Of a stretch of DNA of 64,000 bases, positions 59,215 through 64,000 are shown one piece after another; within the stretch, counting starts at the first letter, position 1, and each line of letters starts with the position of its first letter. The notes under the pieces were generated by a model. That model did no database searches. It saw only the letters and a list, made by a program, of their open reading frames with translations, and had not been told where the DNA came from. The position numbers and the translations under genes are program-made. The stretch comes from Norana najaformis (taxonomy: Eukaryota; Annelida; Clitellata; Crassiclitellata; Hormogastridae): NCBI GenBank assembly GCA_964023275.1, contig OZ029919.1, forward strand, positions 7,478,903 through 7,542,902, given 5' to 3'.

Positions 59215-61285
59215 CAGACGGCAACAGCGGGTGGTGTCTGAAATTGGAGCGATAATATAGATGAGGGAAAGAAGAGGAATCTGGATCGGATTTTTAAAAG
59301 AGGAGTATTTTCACTTGGAGTGAGAGACCTGGCCAGAGATTGCAAGAGGTGAAGTGTTGGTGAGTTCATAGGATGGGTCAGATAATTGACGTAATTCTTG
59401 CAGGAGTTTAGTCCAGAGGGGTAGAGCAGCTATAGCGATTGAGCATTTCTAAATTTCTTGAGGTGACGAGAGGGCGAAGAATTGTGAGGGCGACAGAGGA
59501 GCGGGTTGAGCGGGGTGGTTGAATTGCAAATAACTGACGAATATAGGATGGTTGCGAGAATTTAATTGTGTTGTAGGTAAGTGATAGGATGTTGTACTCT
59601 ACAGTAAAACTTCGTTATAACGGACTACTGCGGACCAGTTGTAAACGTCCGTTATATCCGAGATCCCTTGTAACCAAACCCACCAATCTGTACCGTGCAT
59701 TATGCATAGGACTACTCTACGCATATCGGACACTGCCAGTACCAAAGAAGCCAATTTATTTCTTTATTAGCTTATTTATAGGCTAATGTTAAACTGCTCA
59801 AAAGAACTCCTTTATAGTCGTCTGTCGCACCCAACGTTGACCGGCTTCCCGCCCATTACAGTCCGTTATAAACCAGCCGATTTGCCTGATAATTATAATC
59901 GGTCCGTATTAAACGAAAGTCCGATATAAGTGATTCCGTTGTAACCGCATCAATGTACATGGCAAGAGATTGGAATTTGGCAGGGGCTAAAAAGTCTGCA
60001 TTATCCGAAAGTCCGTTTTAACTGAGTCCGTTATAACGAAGTTTTACTGTGTTTGTACAGGTATTTTAAGCCAGTGAAGTGATCAGAAAACAGAAGTGAT
60101 ATGATAGTGTTTGGGGGTATAGTGACTGCACGAGCGAAAGCATTCTAGAAAGCTTTAAAAGCGGTTTGTTTGGATGGTTGCTATTATCGGGAAAAGTGAA
60201 TTGGATTTGTCTAGTTTAGCATGGATTGTAGATGTGGCGATTTAGATACAGATTTAGAGTGAAGCAAAGGTCGCGAATATCGACGAAGCAAGAGTGGGAA
60301 AGATGAGGAATATGATCAGGAAAGCTGATATTTTCGTAGAAAATCACACTTGAGTTGCGGACAGAAGGATCAGTAGTAAAGATATTGGGGTAGAGAGGAT
60401 ATTGAGCTGATCATGCAGGTCTACAAGTATGAATTCAGTTTTGGATGAGTTCAAGCACACAAGATTAGATGTCATCATAGAGGATATTTGCGTAAACACA
60501 CGATGAAGATGACGTGTTCGGAAACAGTTCGGAAAGCAAGAGATGAGTCAGCATGGAGGTGACTGTCAGCTGATGCAGTGGAAGGATAAACAGAGGAGAT
60601 GAAGACAGGTCCTTGTGGAAATCCGCAAGTGAGTTGGCGTGATTGGATGATGCTTCCGATGTTTTAACGGAAAAAAAGCGGGATGAGAGATAAGATTGTA
60701 TTCAGAGAAGAGCAGTGCCAATAAAACCAAACCAAGTTGAAAGTCTTTGAAATAAGATGCTGTGATCAATGATACCTAAGGTTACTGAAATATCAAGGAA
60801 GCAAAAGCAAGAAACCTGTTGACGAGAGATAGCAGAAACAAGCTTTCTCTAAATGGAAGTAAGTAGCGTTTCCATTGAGTGCCGTTGAGTAAAACCAGAC
60901 TGGTTTGGGTTAAGGAGTGAACTGGAAGTCAGATAATCATCAGTTTTTTATAGCACAATAGTTCAGTTAATCTGGAGATGAAAGACAGGTCAGAAACATG
61001 TCGGTAACTCGACAGAAATTTTTCATCAGATGATGGTTTCTTGAGAAGAAGGTAACCATGCAGAGAGTGCTTTAAAAGGAGGAGGAAATTACTAGTAGAC
61101 AAAGAGAGATCAGCTATTTTGGTAATGGCTGTAGCAAGGACAGTAATGTCTCAAAAGTGTTCAAGGCGTTTGGACTTTAGCCTGGAAATAAAAAAACTAA
61201 AACAGACAAAGGGATGTTTATGGTGATGTCTGTGGGGCTGCTGAAAGTGAAGCGATCTCTTCCAAAACGATTTGAGGGATGTAAA
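59215..61285 (-). mobile_element. LINE family A, about 2 kb copy
   Basis: The minus strand reads KPSSDEKFLSSYRHVSDLSF, then FLDISVTLGIIDHSILFQRL, STWFGFIGTALL, SYLSSRFFSVKTSEASS and, near 59.4 kb, ALPLWTKLLQELRQLSDPSY: the RT domain through the C-terminus, in order, with stops. A MITE is nested at 59602-60049. Confidence 0.82.
59602..60049. mobile_element. pogo/Tigger-like MITE, 448 bp
   Basis: Perfect 25 bp terminal inverted repeats beginning CAGTAAAACTTCGTTATAAC. TA precedes the left end; TG follows the right end (a mutated TA duplication). Inside are several GTCCGTTATAA-like words in both orientations and no transposase. Confidence 0.85.
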
Positions 61286-61289
61286 ATGC

Positions 61290-61920
61290 TCGCCCTAAGA
61301 ATCCAGTCAGTACATTCCTAAGATTTCAGATTTCGTTGTCAGATAGGCCTTTTTTCTACGATAAACGATGGTAGTTTGTGGCGACAAATTTACCTTAGTG
61401 ATCAATTTTAGTGATAACAAATCGACTTGATAATATATTTAAACACTGGCAAATTAATTTTAGTGTCCAACTTAAATAATGACAAACTATATTTATTGAC
61501 TTCGAGCATGAACTTTTCTCTTTTGCCAGGTTACCTGAAAACGTTGTCCGAAACGCTACGCATGAATGAGCAAGTTAAATTGTCTGCAAAGCCCTATCAA
61601 CCCTTAACAAAGCCCTTAACAGCGGCAGATGCATGCTAAGTGATAGAACATCAATGACACAGAATTCAATCAATTATACACCGACGTGCAATTTGGACAT
61701 AGTATTTCGCCATTATTTAATAGCATGAATTACTAAAATGGTTCTATGTTATATGTCTAGTTACGTGCATACATTTGCACATTTATTCCAAGCACCTGCA
61801 AAAGGTGTCTGAAAGCGAGGCCAAATGTTGTCTTGTTCATGGAAAAACAGGAGATGGTTGGAAGATCGTTCGGCTGAAGCACAAATTCAACGAAAGCAAT
61901 TCAATAAGCGAACATGACAT
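61290..61920. other. Spacer right of the LINE
   Basis: A+T-rich, with a 70-codon plus frame (61427-61639) that has no recognisable motif. Nothing assigned. Confidence 0.4.
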
Positions 61921-61924
61921 AAAA

Positions 61925-62960
61925 TGATCCTCTAAACAGAGTCTTCCCGCCGAACTGGTTCGGAACGAAATCTCATTAATATGGCATTAAAATGGAATAT
62001 CCCCTATCAACGATACAAAAGCTTCCGTCCCTCACTTAAAATCACCGCAGTATTTGGGTCGTAAATTTCAATTTACATACGTTTCAATATATGCATTATT
62101 GAAATATGATTCACATAATGCGTTTGTTCATTCAGTTGGACATGAAATAAACGCTTAATTAATACTTTATAAAATCCACACCTGTGATTCCTCGCTCAAT
62201 CAATGCGCATTTGGCTTGATAAAAAAATTCATTACTTACTCACTTACTTATTTTACGCCACAGCATAGCTTGATTTGATTGCTAAATCCATTAAGTAACC
62301 CGAAAGTGTGTTGATTTGTTTTCATATGATAACAAAGTTAATGGTTTGCTAATTGTATTTTGATTACCTAAAAATTGAAATATATTTATATGTACCAAAT
62401 TACTTGTATATGTGGTTTTTAAAAGAAGAATTTTAAATAAGTTTTAGCTCTTTTAAAATAAATCACCGCAACACAATTAAGTAAAAATAAATTAGATAGT
62501 GTTAAAATTAATGTACAATCCACCTTTGTAAATAGTTCCGTTACCGAAGGATCGAATATTAGTGAAGTCATTCAAAGATAATTAAAAAGAAATAAATGAG
62601 AACGCAATGTTACTGGCTAGAACTGTAGCATTCTCTATGTTAATATTTTGGGTTTAGATTGAAGCATTGTATTTTACCGAACTGGCGTTGTGTCAAAATA
62701 ATGAGTACTTGGATCTTCATTGACGTTTTTAACTTATGCTTTATGTAGTAAACGAATGCATAAAAACAGTATAACTAATTAGCCCAACCCAACAAATGTA
62801 ATTAAGATATGGCTTCCTTTGGTTGTGATATTAATACATTAAAACATTAATACATTAAAACCCACACAGTTGACTACAATTATTGTTTCTATACGTCTAT
62901 AACGTTCTTGTTACACAGCGGACCATCGTCTTTTCAATCATCTGCTTTTTCAGGATGTGG
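61925..62960 (-). other. Conserved 3' flank of pseudogene 5
   Basis: Same block order as the flanks of genes 3 and 4 (TCTTCCCGCCGAACTGG, CGATACAAAAGC, then the CTAATTG... segment), so the fifth copy shares the duplication unit. Confidence 0.6.
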
Positions 62961-62993
62961 TTGTTCAACGCATTCGCAGAGTTGACATCCGTT

Positions 62994-63977
62994 TTAATCC
63001 GTCTTGAGACCGTTCATGCACCGAATGTCACAATGAGGCTGCTCCAGACAAGACTGTACAACATATATCCAGACATTGTTACTCATATAGCCCCAAAGAA
63101 TTTTTCATGGGCACACTCAGAAATCCTGAAAAGAACACGATGAAGTGTGATTTTGATCTGGTCTTGTCGTTGTATTTCGTAGACCTTCTGTTATTAGACT
63201 AAGCCAGTAAGCCCACTAATTTCTAATACTGAACAACTGAAATAAACAAAACGCTATTATTAACCAACACTAGTTAGGCCTATCTCTTGTTTTGCAGGAC
63301 GACTATCACCGCTTATTTTCTAAAGCTGCACAGAGACCTAAGCGTTAAAACTCATTACCCATAAATCGTAGGATTATGAACCCCATATGGCATCATTCAA
63401 ATCCGACTATCGATCTTTTTTCTTGTCCTTTACTTAACTTTTTTGTCTTCGTATTGGACAATTATCAAGTTAACATCTGTACATATTGAATATAAACGAA
63501 GATAAAAAATTTGCTACTACATTCTTTAATATATTGCAAGACCAGGCCTCCTGATATTGACATAAAAAGTCTAATGATAATAAGTAAAATAGTTTGAAAG
63601 TAGATTACATACATCGACTAAGATTATTTTAGACTATGTTCATTTAGTATCATATTACGGCCCAAGACAATATTAATGCACCGTCAGCATTTAAAGAAAC
63701 CATGTTCTTTGGGTCCATATTTGGGTCCATTTTTGGGTCCATATTTGGGTTCATAGCTGGGTTCATAGCTGGTCATCAGTTGACAAAAGTGGTAAACTGC
63801 GAGCCATATATGGGCCAATGAACATGTTTTCTTGGTTAGAACAAAATCTAATATATCACATTCAGATGTGACTGTGTGTCCATACTTGGATCGCAGAATG
63901 GTTTTTGGATGGCAGGTCTTTTCGGAACACGTTACTTCTCGCAACTTGCACTCTTCACCTGCACTACACTTGAAACC
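62994..63977 (-). pseudogene. Gene 5: decayed 3' end of a further paralog
   Basis: Two exons match the last two of genes 2 and 4. The A exon (63977-63886) is one base longer than its 91-base counterparts: an extra C after the Cys codon of SEKTC shifts the frame. The terminal exon (about 63052 down to 62994) has GAT TAA where gene 3 has GAT AAA, giving a stop inside the GLKTD motif before the last cysteines. The normal TTGTAG acceptor reads TTGTACAG and three bases are missing just after. The gene continues off the right edge, so its 5' part is unseen. Confidence 0.75.
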
Positions 63978-64000
63978 CTGAAATCAGTATATCATCAAAT

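Overview
This window looks like nuclear DNA of an invertebrate animal. It is A+T-rich and almost every gene is cut into exons of about 90-280 bp by AG/GT introns. The introns and spacers are full of decayed CR1/L2/Jockey-type LINEs, a tRNA-type SINE, a pogo-like MITE and long GATA, GACA and TATG microsatellites. The phylum cannot be settled from the sequence. A marine invertebrate is a guess.

The real gene content is one tandem family of secreted cysteine-rich proteins, all on the minus strand. There are four complete gene models and the broken 3' end of a fifth: gene 1 (19755 to 3650, 14 coding exons, about 467 aa), gene 2 (30201 to 21972, 8 exons, about 329 aa), gene 3 (39986 to 36289, 4 exons, about 134 aa), gene 4 (58003 to 43940, 20 exons, about 811 aa) and pseudogene 5 (63977 to 62994, entering from the right edge). 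Each begins with a signal-peptide exon and ends with an antistasin-type exon carrying the stop. Between them two exon types alternate. B exons (intron phase 1 in, 0 out) carry a seven-cysteine motif resembling the C-terminal half of an antistasin domain. A exons (phase 0 in, 1 out) carry a motif, often five-cysteine, that I do not recognise as a named domain. In genes 2 and 4 one B exon is fused to a Kunitz/BPTI-like domain. The likely role, by family, is extracellular protease inhibition or binding; this is inferred.

The alternating phases mean that only A+B pairs can be gained or lost without breaking the frame, and the array shows this: a 1.37 kb A+B duplication in gene 1, three copies of a 1.09 kb A+B unit in gene 4, loss of two A+B pairs in gene 3, and loss of one pair in gene 1 at a LINE-scarred site. 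Genes 2-4 share a promoter-like TATA region, a probable 5'UTR intron and a conserved 3' flank, so the duplicated block was larger than the coding part.

Layout: 1-3649 LINE relics and unassigned DNA; 3650-19755 gene 1; 19756-21971 spacer with a LINE; 21972-30201 gene 2 with a long CR1-like LINE in an intron; 30202-36288 promoter of gene 2, LINE tail and unassigned DNA; 36289-39986 gene 3; 39987-43939 promoter of gene 3, SINE, LINE and conserved flank; 43940-58003 gene 4; 58004-62960 promoter of gene 4, a 2 kb LINE with a MITE nested in it and conserved flank; 62994-64000 pseudogene 5.
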